DNA of 64,000 bases from Pseudomonas fluorescens (GTDB taxonomy: Bacteria; Pseudomonadota; Gammaproteobacteria; Pseudomonadales; Pseudomonadaceae), in contig NZ_CABVHJ010000008.1 in NCBI RefSeq assembly GCF_902497745.1, positions 140,929-204,928 of the forward strand. Reading direction: 5' to 3'. Shown piece by piece: positions 1 through 8,408 of this stretch (position 1 is the first letter of the stretch; every line of letters begins with the position of its first letter). Below the pieces are notes generated by a model, which worked only from the letters and a program-made list of their open reading frames with translations, had not been told where the DNA came from and ran no database searches. The position numbers and the translations under genes are program-made.

Positions 1-197
1 TGTACTCCGACGCCGACACGCTGGTCATCAGCACGCAAGTCGATGGCGTGGTGCTTGTCGTACGCGCCGAAGATACTCGCTGGGAAGTCGCGCAAGCCGC
101 CGTGCAACGCCTGACTCAGGCCGGGGCAAAAGTGGTCGGTAGCGTGTTCAACCGGCGCAAGTACTACATGCCCAAATGGCTTTACAAAAACCTGTAA
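1..197 (+). CDS. Tyrosine-protein kinase (BY-kinase, Wzc/CpsD type), C-terminal fragment
   Basis: Only the last 64 codons are inside the window, read from base 3 to the TAA at 195-197. The visible part has the pattern of the end of a bacterial tyrosine autokinase of the Wzc/ExoP/CpsD P-loop family: a beta strand DGVVLVVRAEDT, then a helix, then GAKVVGSVFNRRKYYMPKW, with the tyrosine pair that is typical of these tails. Such kinases control polymerisation and export of capsule or exopolysaccharide by cycling phosphorylation and associate with a Wzz-like membrane partner. That partner is encoded separately just downstream at 1258, which suggests the kinase here is a cytoplasmic CpsD-like polypeptide or the C-terminus of a longer fusion. 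The Walker motifs lie outside the window, so the family call rests on the C-terminus and the context. Confidence 0.6.
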   Translation, partial: YSDADTLVISTQVDGVVLVVRAEDTRWEVAQAAVQRLTQAGAKVVGSVFNRRKYYMPKWLYKNL

Positions 198-218
198 GCG
201 AACGCAAAGGATGACGCC

Positions 219-1241
219 ATGAACGCCAAAATGCTTGTCCTGCTGTTGCTGCCGCTTGCAGGCTGCTCCAGCAACTCCGACACCCGCAACATGCCGGTGA
301 ATATCCTCACCGCCACACCGGCCAATGCGCAAGCCACCGACATGCCGAGGGTCGAGCAGACCCTGCGCCCGAAAGACGTGCTGGATGTGATTTTCCACAT
401 CAGTACCAGCGGCTCGGACGCTTACCGCGTGCAGTCGGGTGACCAGATCGGCCTGAACTTCACCGCCGCCAGTCAGCTCAACGGCACGCAACTGGTGCTG
501 CCTGACGGCACCATCGAACTGCCGGGCGCCAACACCTCGGTGAAAATCGCCGGACTGACCAGCGACGAGGCGCGGCAGGAAATCCAGCGCGCCTATCAAC
601 GCAAACAGCTGTTCCAGCCCAACCGCAATCAGCTTTCGGTGCAGATTCTGAGCCCGCTGAGCAACGAGCAAAACCTGAAAAGTGCGCTGAACCACCCGGC
701 CACCGGCATGAGCCGCGAAATCACCGTCGGCACCGATGGCTATGCGAGTTTTCCGGAAATCGGCGCCGTGCCGCTGCAAGGCATGACGGTCAATCAACTG
801 GAAACCTTCCTCAACAGCAAATACGCGCAATTGCCGGGACGGATGACTGTGGATGTGCTGCTGAAATCCACCGCCGGCAACGAGATCTACGTGCTCGGCG
901 AAGTCGCTCAACCGGGCTCGTACCCGATCCGCCGGCCGGTGTCGGTGCTCGAGGCGCTGACCCTGGCGCGCGGTACCAACGTCAAGGCGCGTCTCGATTC
1001 GGTAGTGATCATGCGGCGCAACGGCAATCAGGTGCAGGCCATGAACTACGACGTCGAGAAAGCGCTGTCGGGCGATGCGCCACAGATCGCCTACCTGCAA
1101 CCGGACGACATGCTTTACGTGCCAAAAACCAAACTGGCCAGCGCCGGCGAACTCGCCCGCCAACTGGCCGACGTAGTGCTGTTCCAGGGCGTGGGTTTCA
1201 GCTTCGGCTACCGCGTCGACAACAAAGGCAGTAACAACTGA
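219..1241 (+). CDS. Outer-membrane polysaccharide export lipoprotein (Wza/OPX family)
   Basis: A 340-residue lipoprotein expected to form the outer-membrane pore through which the polysaccharide leaves the cell. The N-terminus is a lipoprotein signal ending in LAGC with the lipidated Cys at 16. It is followed by a poly-export domain from about residue 48 (LRPKDVLDVIF) and two SLBB-type segments, near residue 170 (VGTDGYASFPEIGAVPL) and 225 (VLGEVAQPGSYPIRRP), the second being the classic SLBB signature. The start at 219 follows an AAAGGAT ribosome site. It sits 21 bp after the kinase fragment and directly before the Wzz-like gene, the usual order in Wzx/Wzy-dependent operons. The family is clear; the polymer exported cannot be read from the sequence. 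Confidence 0.88.
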   Translation: MNAKMLVLLLLPLAGCSSNSDTRNMPVNILTATPANAQATDMPRVEQTLRPKDVLDVIFHISTSGSDAYRVQSGDQIGLNFTAASQLNGTQLVLPDGTIELPGANTSVKIAGLTSDEARQEIQRAYQRKQLFQPNRNQLSVQILSPLSNEQNLKSALNHPATGMSREITVGTDGYASFPEIGAVPLQGMTVNQLETFLNSKYAQLPGRMTVDVLLKSTAGNEIYVLGEVAQPGSYPIRRPVSVLEALTLARGTNVKARLDSVVIMRRNGNQVQAMNYDVEKALSGDAPQIAYLQPDDMLYVPKTKLASAGELARQLADVVLFQGVGFSFGYRVDNKGSNN

Positions 1242-1257
1242 CTCTCAGGTGAACGAC

Positions 1258-2847
1258 ATGACTCCGAAAGAAAATTACCTGCACGAGTTCTTCAGGATTT
1301 TCTTCGCCAACAAGCAACTGGTGAAGCGCATCTTCCTGATCTTTGCAGTGATCGCGCTGTTGCTGCCGCTGTTGCTCAAACAGAGCTTCGATATCACCGC
1401 GCAGGTGATCGTGCAGTCGAAAAAACTCTCCCAGGGCGATGCGACCACCTCGCTGACCCAGGACAACGCCACCTTCATTCCGCCATCGCTGGCGGATATG
1501 GAAACCGAAAGCAACATCCTCCGTTCGCCGGCGCTGATCCGTCAGACCATCAGCGAACTGCGCGACCAGGGTCAGTACAACCCGCCGCCGGGGATGCTCA
1601 GCAAGCTGGCCGAACCGTTCAAGCGTTACGTCAGCACGCCGCTGCGCGAATACGTGATCAATCCGCTGCGTGATGCACTGGGCATGGAAACCGATCCGGT
1701 GCGCGACACGGCACTGGATGGCTTGACCCAGGAGGCCATCGACAATCTGAAGATTGAAACTCTGCCGGGTTCCAATGTCATCTCGATCGTCTACAGCTTC
1801 CCTGATCCCGCCCAAGGCACGACGTTCGTTGCCACGCTGCTGCGAAACTATCTGGTCGATCGTCAGGCGTTGCAATCGATCGAGCTGCCGCACTCGTTCT
1901 ACGAGACCAAGAAGCTTCAGTATCAGGTCCGCCTCGACGGTCTGGAAGGCGAGCGGCTGAGCCTGCTGGAAAGCGTCGGTTCGTCCGATCCGAAAGAGGA
2001 AATCACCTTTCGCCTCAACGCGATCAACACCGAAGAGCAGGCACTCAACCTGTATCGCGATCGCTTGCTGCAGAGCCAGCGCTGGCTCGATTATCTGAAA
2101 ACCAGCCTGGCCACCGCCAACACCAACAAACTCAATGACTACACCTTTCCGTTCACCTTCACGACGACGGTGGACAACATCGCGTTCGAGGATCGCGAGA
2201 TCCGGCAGATGGGCGAGGCGCTGACCACTCAGGTCAGCCGCTATATGAACGACCTGGCGATATTTCAGCCCAGCAGCGAACCGATGTTGCTGGCCCGCGA
2301 GCAGATTGCCCGCACACGCCAGCAGTTCCTCAAAGTGGTCAACAACCGTATCCAGGAGCGCACGATCGACCTGTCGGTGGTCAGCCAGGTGATCGAGCAG
2401 AAAACCGCGCGCATTACCGAGTTCAAGAATCGCATCCATCAATTGCAGCAGACCCAAAGCAAGCTGCGCCAGATGGATACCGAGATCGGCGCATTGCACG
2501 CAGCGTTTTCAACCTATGCGCAGCGCTTTGCCGAAAGCAGCACGACGCGCGCGCTGGATAACGACTTGTCCAACGCCCGTGTCTTGAGTCCGCCGTATGA
2601 ACCGACCGAGGCGGCGTTTCCCAAGCCGATGCTGATCATTCCGTTCGGCCTGCTCACCGGTCTGCTGCTGGCCATTGCCTTCGTCTATGTACGTGAGTTC
2701 TTCGATCACCGCTTCAAGCATCCTGCGCAAATCAGTCATGAACTGGGCCTGCCGGTGCTGTTGGTGCTCAACGAAGAAACGTCGCAGCCGGGTAATCCGC
2801 ACAAGAACTGGACCGTGCCGAGCCTGGTTCACTGGGTGCGCAAGTGA
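1258..2847 (+). CDS. Polysaccharide chain-length regulator (Wzz/GumC-like co-polymerase)
   Basis: A 529-residue inner-membrane protein of the polysaccharide co-polymerase family, which sets chain length and bridges to the OPX pore. One membrane helix lies near residues 25-44 (FLIFAVIALLLPLLL) and a second near 460-482 (LIIPFGLLTGLLLAIAFVYV). They flank a large periplasmic part rich in coiled coil, around 210-245 and 360-415. The proline-rich stretch just before the second helix (PPYEPTEAAFPKP) is typical. There is no C-terminal P-loop kinase, so it works with the kinase encoded upstream. The ATG at 1258 was chosen because AGGTGA lies 5 bp before it; a GTG at 1249 in the same frame is the alternative. 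The stop overlaps the GTG of the next gene. Confidence 0.85.
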   Translation: MTPKENYLHEFFRIFFANKQLVKRIFLIFAVIALLLPLLLKQSFDITAQVIVQSKKLSQGDATTSLTQDNATFIPPSLADMETESNILRSPALIRQTISELRDQGQYNPPPGMLSKLAEPFKRYVSTPLREYVINPLRDALGMETDPVRDTALDGLTQEAIDNLKIETLPGSNVISIVYSFPDPAQGTTFVATLLRNYLVDRQALQSIELPHSFYETKKLQYQVRLDGLEGERLSLLESVGSSDPKEEITFRLNAINTEEQALNLYRDRLLQSQRWLDYLKTSLATANTNKLNDYTFPFTFTTTVDNIAFEDREIRQMGEALTTQVSRYMNDLAIFQPSSEPMLLAREQIARTRQQFLKVVNNRIQERTIDLSVVSQVIEQKTARITEFKNRIHQLQQTQSKLRQMDTEIGALHAAFSTYAQRFAESSTTRALDNDLSNARVLSPPYEPTEAAFPKPMLIIPFGLLTGLLLAIAFVYVREFFDHRFKHPAQISHELGLPVLLVLNEETSQPGNPHKNWTVPSLVHWVRK

Positions 2848-3935
2848 ACGCGGCGTCCACCCCGTGCGTCGCCCTGCCGATCATTCATTTGCTCAGCAGT
2901 GGCGGCTTCTACGGAGCCGAGCGGATGTTGCTGGATCATTGCCTGGCGACGCCGGGGCAGCATCAAGTGCTGTTCCTCGACGGGCCACCAGAGCTGATCG
3001 AGCGTTTTCGCCAGGCCGGGGTGGACGCCCGCGGCTGTACCGGGCTCGGCGGACTACTGCGGCACTTGCATCAGCGCCGTAGTGACAAGCCGTTGCTCAA
3101 CACGCACAACTTCAAAGGGCTACTGTTCGGTTGGGTCGGCGCCACTTTGTCGAACCTGCCGCTGGTGGTCACTCAGCACGGTTTCACCCCGCGCAGTCGC
3201 AAGCAGAAGTTCTACACCTGGCTAAGCCTGCAACTGTGCCGCACGGCCTCGGTGAAGCGAGTGGTCTGCGTAGCGCAAAGCATCGCTGCGCTGCACCGTC
3301 AGGCCGGCGTCAGTGCGGAGAAGTTGCAGGTGATTCCCAACGGTTTGCCAGCGGCGCCAGCGCTGCCGCCGGCGCTGGAACGACAACGCTGGCTGGTCGG
3401 TTACGTCGGTCGGTTGAGCAGCGAGAAAGGCCCGGATCTGTTTCTCGATGCGCTGATTGCGTTGTGTCACCAGCATCCGCAACTGGACGCCGTGATGCTC
3501 GGTGACGGTCCGGAACGTGAAGCCTTGCAGGCGCGTATCGACGCTGCCGGTTTACCACAGCGGATTCGCTTGCCGGGCTATCAGACGGCGATGCAAGGCT
3601 GGTGGCAGCAACTCGATGCACTGGTGATCAGCTCGCGCACCGAGGGCACGCCAATGATTCTGCTCGAAGCGATGCAGGCCGGGGTGCCGGTGGTGGCGTT
3701 CGCGGTCGGTGGCATTCCCGATGTCTTGCAGGACCGCTACAACGGCCTGCTCGCCGCACCAACCGATACCGCCGCCCTCGCCCGTCAGCTCGACACGTTG
3801 CTGGCCGAACCGAAGCTGGCCGCACAACTACGCGACAACGCCAGACGCACACAACAGGAACGCTACGACCTCAAGGCTTTGGCTGAACGCTGGTCGCAGC
3901 TGTACATCCACACGGCACGGGAGGCACGCGCATGA
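2844..3935 (+). CDS. Glycosyltransferase family 4 (GT-B fold)
   Basis: A 363-residue cytoplasmic glycosyltransferase expected to add one sugar of the repeat unit to the lipid carrier. The N-terminal domain starts with IIHLLSSGGFYGAERMLL, typical of GT4 acceptor domains. The C-terminal nucleotide-sugar domain has GYVGRLSSEKGPDLFLDAL, LGDGPEREAL and the EX7E motif (EGTPMILLE), the carboxylates that bind the donor nucleotide sugar. Translation starts at a GTG whose last bases overlap the stop of the Wzz gene (GTGA), indicating coupling. The next gene overlaps its end in the same way. Donor and linkage cannot be told from sequence alone. Confidence 0.87.
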   Translation: MNAASTPCVALPIIHLLSSGGFYGAERMLLDHCLATPGQHQVLFLDGPPELIERFRQAGVDARGCTGLGGLLRHLHQRRSDKPLLNTHNFKGLLFGWVGATLSNLPLVVTQHGFTPRSRKQKFYTWLSLQLCRTASVKRVVCVAQSIAALHRQAGVSAEKLQVIPNGLPAAPALPPALERQRWLVGYVGRLSSEKGPDLFLDALIALCHQHPQLDAVMLGDGPEREALQARIDAAGLPQRIRLPGYQTAMQGWWQQLDALVISSRTEGTPMILLEAMQAGVPVVAFAVGGIPDVLQDRYNGLLAAPTDTAALARQLDTLLAEPKLAAQLRDNARRTQQERYDLKALAERWSQLYIHTAREARA

Positions 3936-5299
3936 TTTTCCCGCTCTCGATCGTCAGCTTGCTGGCACTGGTCTGCATGGCTTTGCTGGTCAGTCCTTAT
4001 CCGTATCTGGCGCCGGGGGCAGTGCTGGGGCTGCTGGGTTTCACGGTGCTCTACCGCAAACCGTCGTGGGGCCTGCTGGGCATTGCCGCGCTGGTGCCGT
4101 TTGAAGGATTCTTCAAGGACAGCGCGTTATCCGGGAGCAAATTGATCGGTGCTTCGCTGGCACTGATCCTGGCGTTGCAACTGGCATTGCATCAGATTCC
4201 ATCGCAGCGCCTGCGCAGCAATCTGTGGCGCTACCTGATCGGTTTCATGGCGCTGTACCTGCTGAGCCTGCTCGCCACCGACAACATGGGCATGTCACAG
4301 AGTCATCTGCGTGAACTGAGCGTGGGCCTGATTCTTTTCGTGATCACCTTGTTGGTCGGCCGCGAGCTGAACCTCGATCTGTTCGCTCGGCTGGTCACGC
4401 TCAGCGTCAGCGCCACCTGCGCGATGGCGATGTTTTCCAGCCGATTCCAGGACAAGGGCCGCGCCGCCGGCCTGCTCGAAGACCCGAATGCTTTTGCGCT
4501 GCTGATCGCCTTCGCCGTGCCGCTGGGCCTGCTGCTGGTGATTCGCAGCCCGAATTTGCTGCACCGTCTGTTCTGGGCGGGCTGTTGTCTTTTGCTGCTC
4601 GGCGGCATGACCAAAACGGAGTCGCGCTCAGGCCTGGTGGTACTGGCCTTGAGTCTGGCGATCGGGGTCTGGCATTACCGCCAGCACCTCAACCGCATTC
4701 GTCCCCGGCATTTAGGATTCGCCATGCTCGGCGCCGCCATCGTGCTGCCATTGGCGATTTATGCGATGCCTGCCGGATATCTCGCGCGCATCCAGTCGCT
4801 GAGTATCTTGAGCGCCGGGGCCAAGGCTCAGGATGAATCCCTCGGCCGTCGCGCCTCGTACATTGTCGTCGGCAGCCAGATCATCCGCGAGCATCCGCTG
4901 CTCGGCTCCGGCCCCGGGACCTTCCCGTTGCACTACGCAACCACCGGTTACGCCAAGGCATTCTCGGCCAACCGCAAGATCGGCGACCTGTATCGCCGGG
5001 CGCATAACACTTATCTGGAGATCTTCAGCGAACTGGGGATTCCCGCCGGCCTGCTGTTTGTCGGCATGCTCGTGCAGGGTTTCTACAACCTGATCCGCGC
5101 ACGACGCGAATGGCTGCAACGGCGCGAGTGGCAGCACGCTGACCTGATCACCCATCTGGGAATGAGTTTTCTATCGTTGACGTTGTTTCTGATGTTTCTC
5201 AGCGCGCCGAACCTGAAGTACCTGTGGATCATGCTTGCACTGACTTGGGTGCTGCGCCTGAAAGCCGAGCAAGCGCCGCTGACGGAGGCCAAGGCATGA
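3932..5299 (+). CDS. O-antigen ligase/polymerase-like membrane protein (Wzy family)
   Basis: A 455-residue polytopic inner-membrane protein with about ten hydrophobic helices and one large periplasmic loop. The loop contains the Wzy_C type signature LLGSGPGTFPLHYATTGYA followed by YRRAHNTYLEIFSELG, with the conserved RAHN that in this family takes part in glycan transfer. In this operon, with its own flippase and chain-length regulator, polymerase (Wzy) is the more likely role than lipid-A core ligase. The ATG overlaps the preceding stop (ATGA) and its own stop overlaps the next start, so the gene is embedded in a translationally coupled series. Confidence 0.83.
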   Translation: MIFPLSIVSLLALVCMALLVSPYPYLAPGAVLGLLGFTVLYRKPSWGLLGIAALVPFEGFFKDSALSGSKLIGASLALILALQLALHQIPSQRLRSNLWRYLIGFMALYLLSLLATDNMGMSQSHLRELSVGLILFVITLLVGRELNLDLFARLVTLSVSATCAMAMFSSRFQDKGRAAGLLEDPNAFALLIAFAVPLGLLLVIRSPNLLHRLFWAGCCLLLLGGMTKTESRSGLVVLALSLAIGVWHYRQHLNRIRPRHLGFAMLGAAIVLPLAIYAMPAGYLARIQSLSILSAGAKAQDESLGRRASYIVVGSQIIREHPLLGSGPGTFPLHYATTGYAKAFSANRKIGDLYRRAHNTYLEIFSELGIPAGLLFVGMLVQGFYNLIRARREWLQRREWQHADLITHLGMSFLSLTLFLMFLSAPNLKYLWIMLALTWVLRLKAEQAPLTEAKA

Positions 5300-6264
5300 G
5301 CCGGATCAGCATCGTCATTCCGATGTACAACGAGGCACGGCACATCGGCCGCACCCTCCTGGCCGCTCGCAAAGCCGCGAACGCCGCCGACATCGACTGT
5401 GAACTGATCGTCGTCGACAACGGTTCCACTGATGACGGGCCACAGATCGCTCGCGCATTCGGCGCACAGGTGCTGGTGCTGCCCGGCCTGCTGATCGGCG
5501 CCCTGCGCAATCGGGGCGCAACGGTTGCCAGCGGTGAATGGCTGGCGTTCATTGATGCCGATATCGAAATGCCCGAAGACTGGCTGAGCGAATTGTTCGC
5601 TCTCGAAGCGCAGAATCAGGGCGACATTTTTGGCTTGGATCTGCACACCCCCGCCGCCGCGCCGTGGTACGCGACCGCCTGGCAACGGCGCATGTTGCGT
5701 CCATCAGCGCACGCCAGTCGCACCGTGGACTGGCTGCCCAGCGCCAACCTGTTGATGCGCAAACGCTGGTTTGACCTCGTCGGCGGATTCAACGAAACCC
5801 TGCGCACCGGCGAAGACAAGGAATACACCTTGCGTCTGAGCACACAGGGCGCACGGCTGCTGTCGACCAGTAACAGCATCGCCCTGCATTGGGGCTACGA
5901 AATGAACTGGCGCGAATGGATGGGCAAGGAGCTGTGGCGCCAAGGCAGCCACCTGCAGTTGCTGCGCACCCATGGCATGAGCCTGCGCCTGCTGCGTTTT
6001 CCGCTGCTGTCGTTGCTGGTCTGGATGACGGATTTTCTACTGATCGTTGCCTTGCTCGCCGGCCTCGCGCAGCTCGCGGTGATCCTGCTGGTGCTGACCC
6101 TGCTGCCGAGTCTGGCGCTCAGCGTGCGGCAGAGTATCAAGCACCACAATGCTCGCCTCACCTTGCAGCTGTGGGGTCTGCACTGGTTACGCCTGCACCT
6201 GCCCAGCGCGGCACTTGTTCTCAGTCTGTGTCATTGGAACGCCAGGAGGCCCGCCCGTGGCTGA
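5296..6264 (+). CDS. Glycosyltransferase family 2, membrane-anchored
   Basis: A 322-residue GT-A enzyme. The N-terminus SRISIVIPMYNEARHIGRT and VVDNGSTDDG form the nucleotide-binding part. AFIDADIEMPEDWL carries the metal-binding Asp-X-Asp, and the EDKEYTLRL segment matches the ED base region of GT2 enzymes. The last 75 residues hold hydrophobic helices (LLSLLVWMTDFLLIVALLAG) that likely anchor it at the inner membrane. The ATG at 5296 overlaps the preceding TGA (ATGA) and the GT2 fold begins right after it; the in-frame extension to 5224 has no fold signature and overlaps the upstream gene, so it was not used. Confidence 0.87.
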   Translation: MSRISIVIPMYNEARHIGRTLLAARKAANAADIDCELIVVDNGSTDDGPQIARAFGAQVLVLPGLLIGALRNRGATVASGEWLAFIDADIEMPEDWLSELFALEAQNQGDIFGLDLHTPAAAPWYATAWQRRMLRPSAHASRTVDWLPSANLLMRKRWFDLVGGFNETLRTGEDKEYTLRLSTQGARLLSTSNSIALHWGYEMNWREWMGKELWRQGSHLQLLRTHGMSLRLLRFPLLSLLVWMTDFLLIVALLAGLAQLAVILLVLTLLPSLALSVRQSIKHHNARLTLQLWGLHWLRLHLPSAALVLSLCHWNARRPARG

Positions 6265-7393
6265 ATTCATTTTTTGCCTGTGCCTTGTGCTGCCGGCGTA
6301 TGCCTACATCGGCTATCCGCTGCTGCTGACCTTGCTGGCGCCGCTGTTCCCGGCCTGGCGGCACGCGCCGACACCGCCGCTGAACGTCAGCATCGTCATC
6401 GCCGCGCACAACGAGGCGCGACACATCGAGCACAAGTTGCGCACGCTGCTGGCCCAGGATTACCAACCGGCGACGCTGCAGATCATTCTCGCCAGTGACG
6501 GCTCGACGGATGACACCGTGGCCTGCGCGCGCAAAGTGATTGATCCGCGCATCACCGTCCTCGACCTGCCGCGTCAGGGCAAAGCCGCCACACTGAATGC
6601 CGGCGTCGCCGTGAGCAGCGGCGACATTCTGGTGTTCACCGACGCCGACAACCAATGGTCGCGCGACACCCTCGGCCATTTGCTCGCGCCATTGAGCGAT
6701 CCGCAGGTCGGTGCCTGCGCCGGGCATATGGTGATCCCGGTCACCGGTGGCGGCCTGAGTATTGGCGACAGCCTCTATCGGCATTACGAAGGCTGGTTGC
6801 GCCGGGTCGAGAATCGCACCGGCTGCATGGTCTCCGCCGACGGCGCCCTGCTCGCCTTGCGCCGCGAACTGTTCCAGAACGTACCGGCCGAGGTCAACGA
6901 CGATTTCTTCATCAGTACCTGCGCGCCGGTCGCGCACAAACGCATCGTTTACGTCCCCCAGGCGCAGGTGATCGACCAGGGCGTCGACGAAGCGGGCAAG
7001 CAATGGCGCCGCCGCCAGCGGGTCACCGTCGGCGGCCTGCAGAGTCTGGCGCAACGCAGTGCCCTGCTGAATCCGTTCAAGTACGGCCTCTATTCCATCG
7101 CCTTGATCAGCCACAAACTGATCCGCCGCCTCGCGCCGATTCTCTTGCTGCCGCTGCTGCTGAGCAATTTCTGGCTGTGGAACGAGCACGGTTTCTATCG
7201 CCTGAGCCTGGTTGCGCAATTGATCGGCTACGCGGTTGCCATCGCCGGCCTGCTGGATTCGCAACACCGTTTACCGAAACCGTTCCGCCTCGCTGCGTTC
7301 CTGCTGGTGACGCTGGCCGGCATGAGCGTCGGTCTGTGGCAATTCCTGCGCGGGCAACGCTACGCACAGTGGAATCCTGACCAGAATCGTTGA
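6257..7393 (+). CDS. Glycosyltransferase family 2, processive-like with membrane helices
   Basis: A 378-residue GT2 enzyme with one hydrophobic helix before the catalytic domain (IFCLCLVLPAYAYIGYPLLL) and two or three after it, the topology of cellulose/chitin/hyaluronan-synthase-like transferases. Catalytic motifs are VSIVIAAHNEARHIE, ILASDGSTDDT, VFTDADNQW (DXD) and DDFFIS, followed by WRRRQRVTVGGLQ, which stands where QXXRW-type residues sit. The start is a GTG at 6257 with AGGAGGC 6 bp upstream; it overlaps the end of the previous gene by 8 bp. A longer frame from 6149 lacks a ribosome site and would add a Cys-rich stretch unlike the family. Confidence 0.85.
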   Translation: MAEFIFCLCLVLPAYAYIGYPLLLTLLAPLFPAWRHAPTPPLNVSIVIAAHNEARHIEHKLRTLLAQDYQPATLQIILASDGSTDDTVACARKVIDPRITVLDLPRQGKAATLNAGVAVSSGDILVFTDADNQWSRDTLGHLLAPLSDPQVGACAGHMVIPVTGGGLSIGDSLYRHYEGWLRRVENRTGCMVSADGALLALRRELFQNVPAEVNDDFFISTCAPVAHKRIVYVPQAQVIDQGVDEAGKQWRRRQRVTVGGLQSLAQRSALLNPFKYGLYSIALISHKLIRRLAPILLLPLLLSNFWLWNEHGFYRLSLVAQLIGYAVAIAGLLDSQHRLPKPFRLAAFLLVTLAGMSVGLWQFLRGQRYAQWNPDQNR

Positions 7394-7406
7394 GAGGACT
7401 CATGCC

Positions 7407-8408
7407 ATGGCGATCAAACAACTGCTGAAACGCACCAGCGGCTGGCTCTATCTCAACTCGTCCGTTGGGCGCAACCAGTTGCACGGCGCCGGGGTCATTC
7501 TGATGCTGCACCGGGTACTGGCCAACGACCGTGCCGCCAACCTCCCGCACCGCAATGAACTGTGCGTCGGGCCCAAGGCCTTCGAGCATTTACTGCTGTG
7601 GCTGCGTCGGCATTTCGATTGCGTGCCGCTGATGGAAATCCTCCAGCCCAATTCGCTGCGCAGCGAGCGCCCACGGGTGGCGCTGACCTTTGATGACGGC
7701 TGGCGCGACAACGCCGTCAACGCCTTCCCGCTGCTGCAGAAACATCAAGTGCCGGCGAGCATTTTCCTCTCCACCGATTTCATCGGCAGCCGTCAGCGTT
7801 TCTGGTGGGAAAGCCTTGGCGAAACCCTGTGGGGCAGCCACGGTGAAAAAGCGCGGATGCACTTGATCGAGTGCCTGCAGTTCATGCATCACCCATTGCC
7901 GGTACTGCTCGATGACATCGATGTCGACCGCCGCAGCCTGGCGCTGCTGCATTTCCTTCAAGGGTTGAAGACGCTTGACCCGCAGGAACTGGAAAAACTC
8001 ACCGATGAGTGCCCAGCCGAATCACAGCCGCAAGCGCTGGACTGGCATCAAGTGCGCGCGCTGGAGGCTTCCGGTCTGGTGCGCTTTGGCCCGCACGGTG
8101 CCAGCCACGCCATCCTCACCGGCCTGGATGATCAGCGCCTGAACGAAGAAATCAGCCGCAGCCGCGATGCCTTGTACAACGGCTGCAACCGCCCACTGCC
8201 AGTGTATTGCTACCCCAACGGCGACAACGATGAACGCGTGCGCGAGCAGATCGCCAATCACGATTATCCGTTCGCCCTCGGCACCGGCACCGGCATTTAT
8301 CGCGGCGAAGGCGACCCGCTGAACCTGCCGCGCTTCGGCGTCAGTCAGCGCATCGCGTGCAATCCGGCGTTGTTGTCGTGGCGCATTTATCGCGGGGCAC
8401 GGCCATGA
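7407..8408 (+). CDS. Polysaccharide deacetylase (NodB domain)
   Basis: A 333-residue carbohydrate esterase family 4 protein expected to remove N- or O-acetyl groups from the polysaccharide or a lipid-linked precursor. The NodB metal-binding motif is seen as LTFDDGWRDNA near residue 93, with the base Asp and a metal Asp. The second motif appears as HGASHAILTG near residue 230, giving an H-X3-H pair, and CYPNGDND near 270 corresponds to the third motif. No signal peptide is evident, so it may act on the cytoplasmic face or be poorly predicted. GAGAGGA lies upstream of the ATG. With three acetyltransferase-like genes in the same operon, acetylation of the product seems to be tuned in both directions. 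Confidence 0.85.
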   Translation: MAIKQLLKRTSGWLYLNSSVGRNQLHGAGVILMLHRVLANDRAANLPHRNELCVGPKAFEHLLLWLRRHFDCVPLMEILQPNSLRSERPRVALTFDDGWRDNAVNAFPLLQKHQVPASIFLSTDFIGSRQRFWWESLGETLWGSHGEKARMHLIECLQFMHHPLPVLLDDIDVDRRSLALLHFLQGLKTLDPQELEKLTDECPAESQPQALDWHQVRALEASGLVRFGPHGASHAILTGLDDQRLNEEISRSRDALYNGCNRPLPVYCYPNGDNDERVREQIANHDYPFALGTGTGIYRGEGDPLNLPRFGVSQRIACNPALLSWRIYRGARP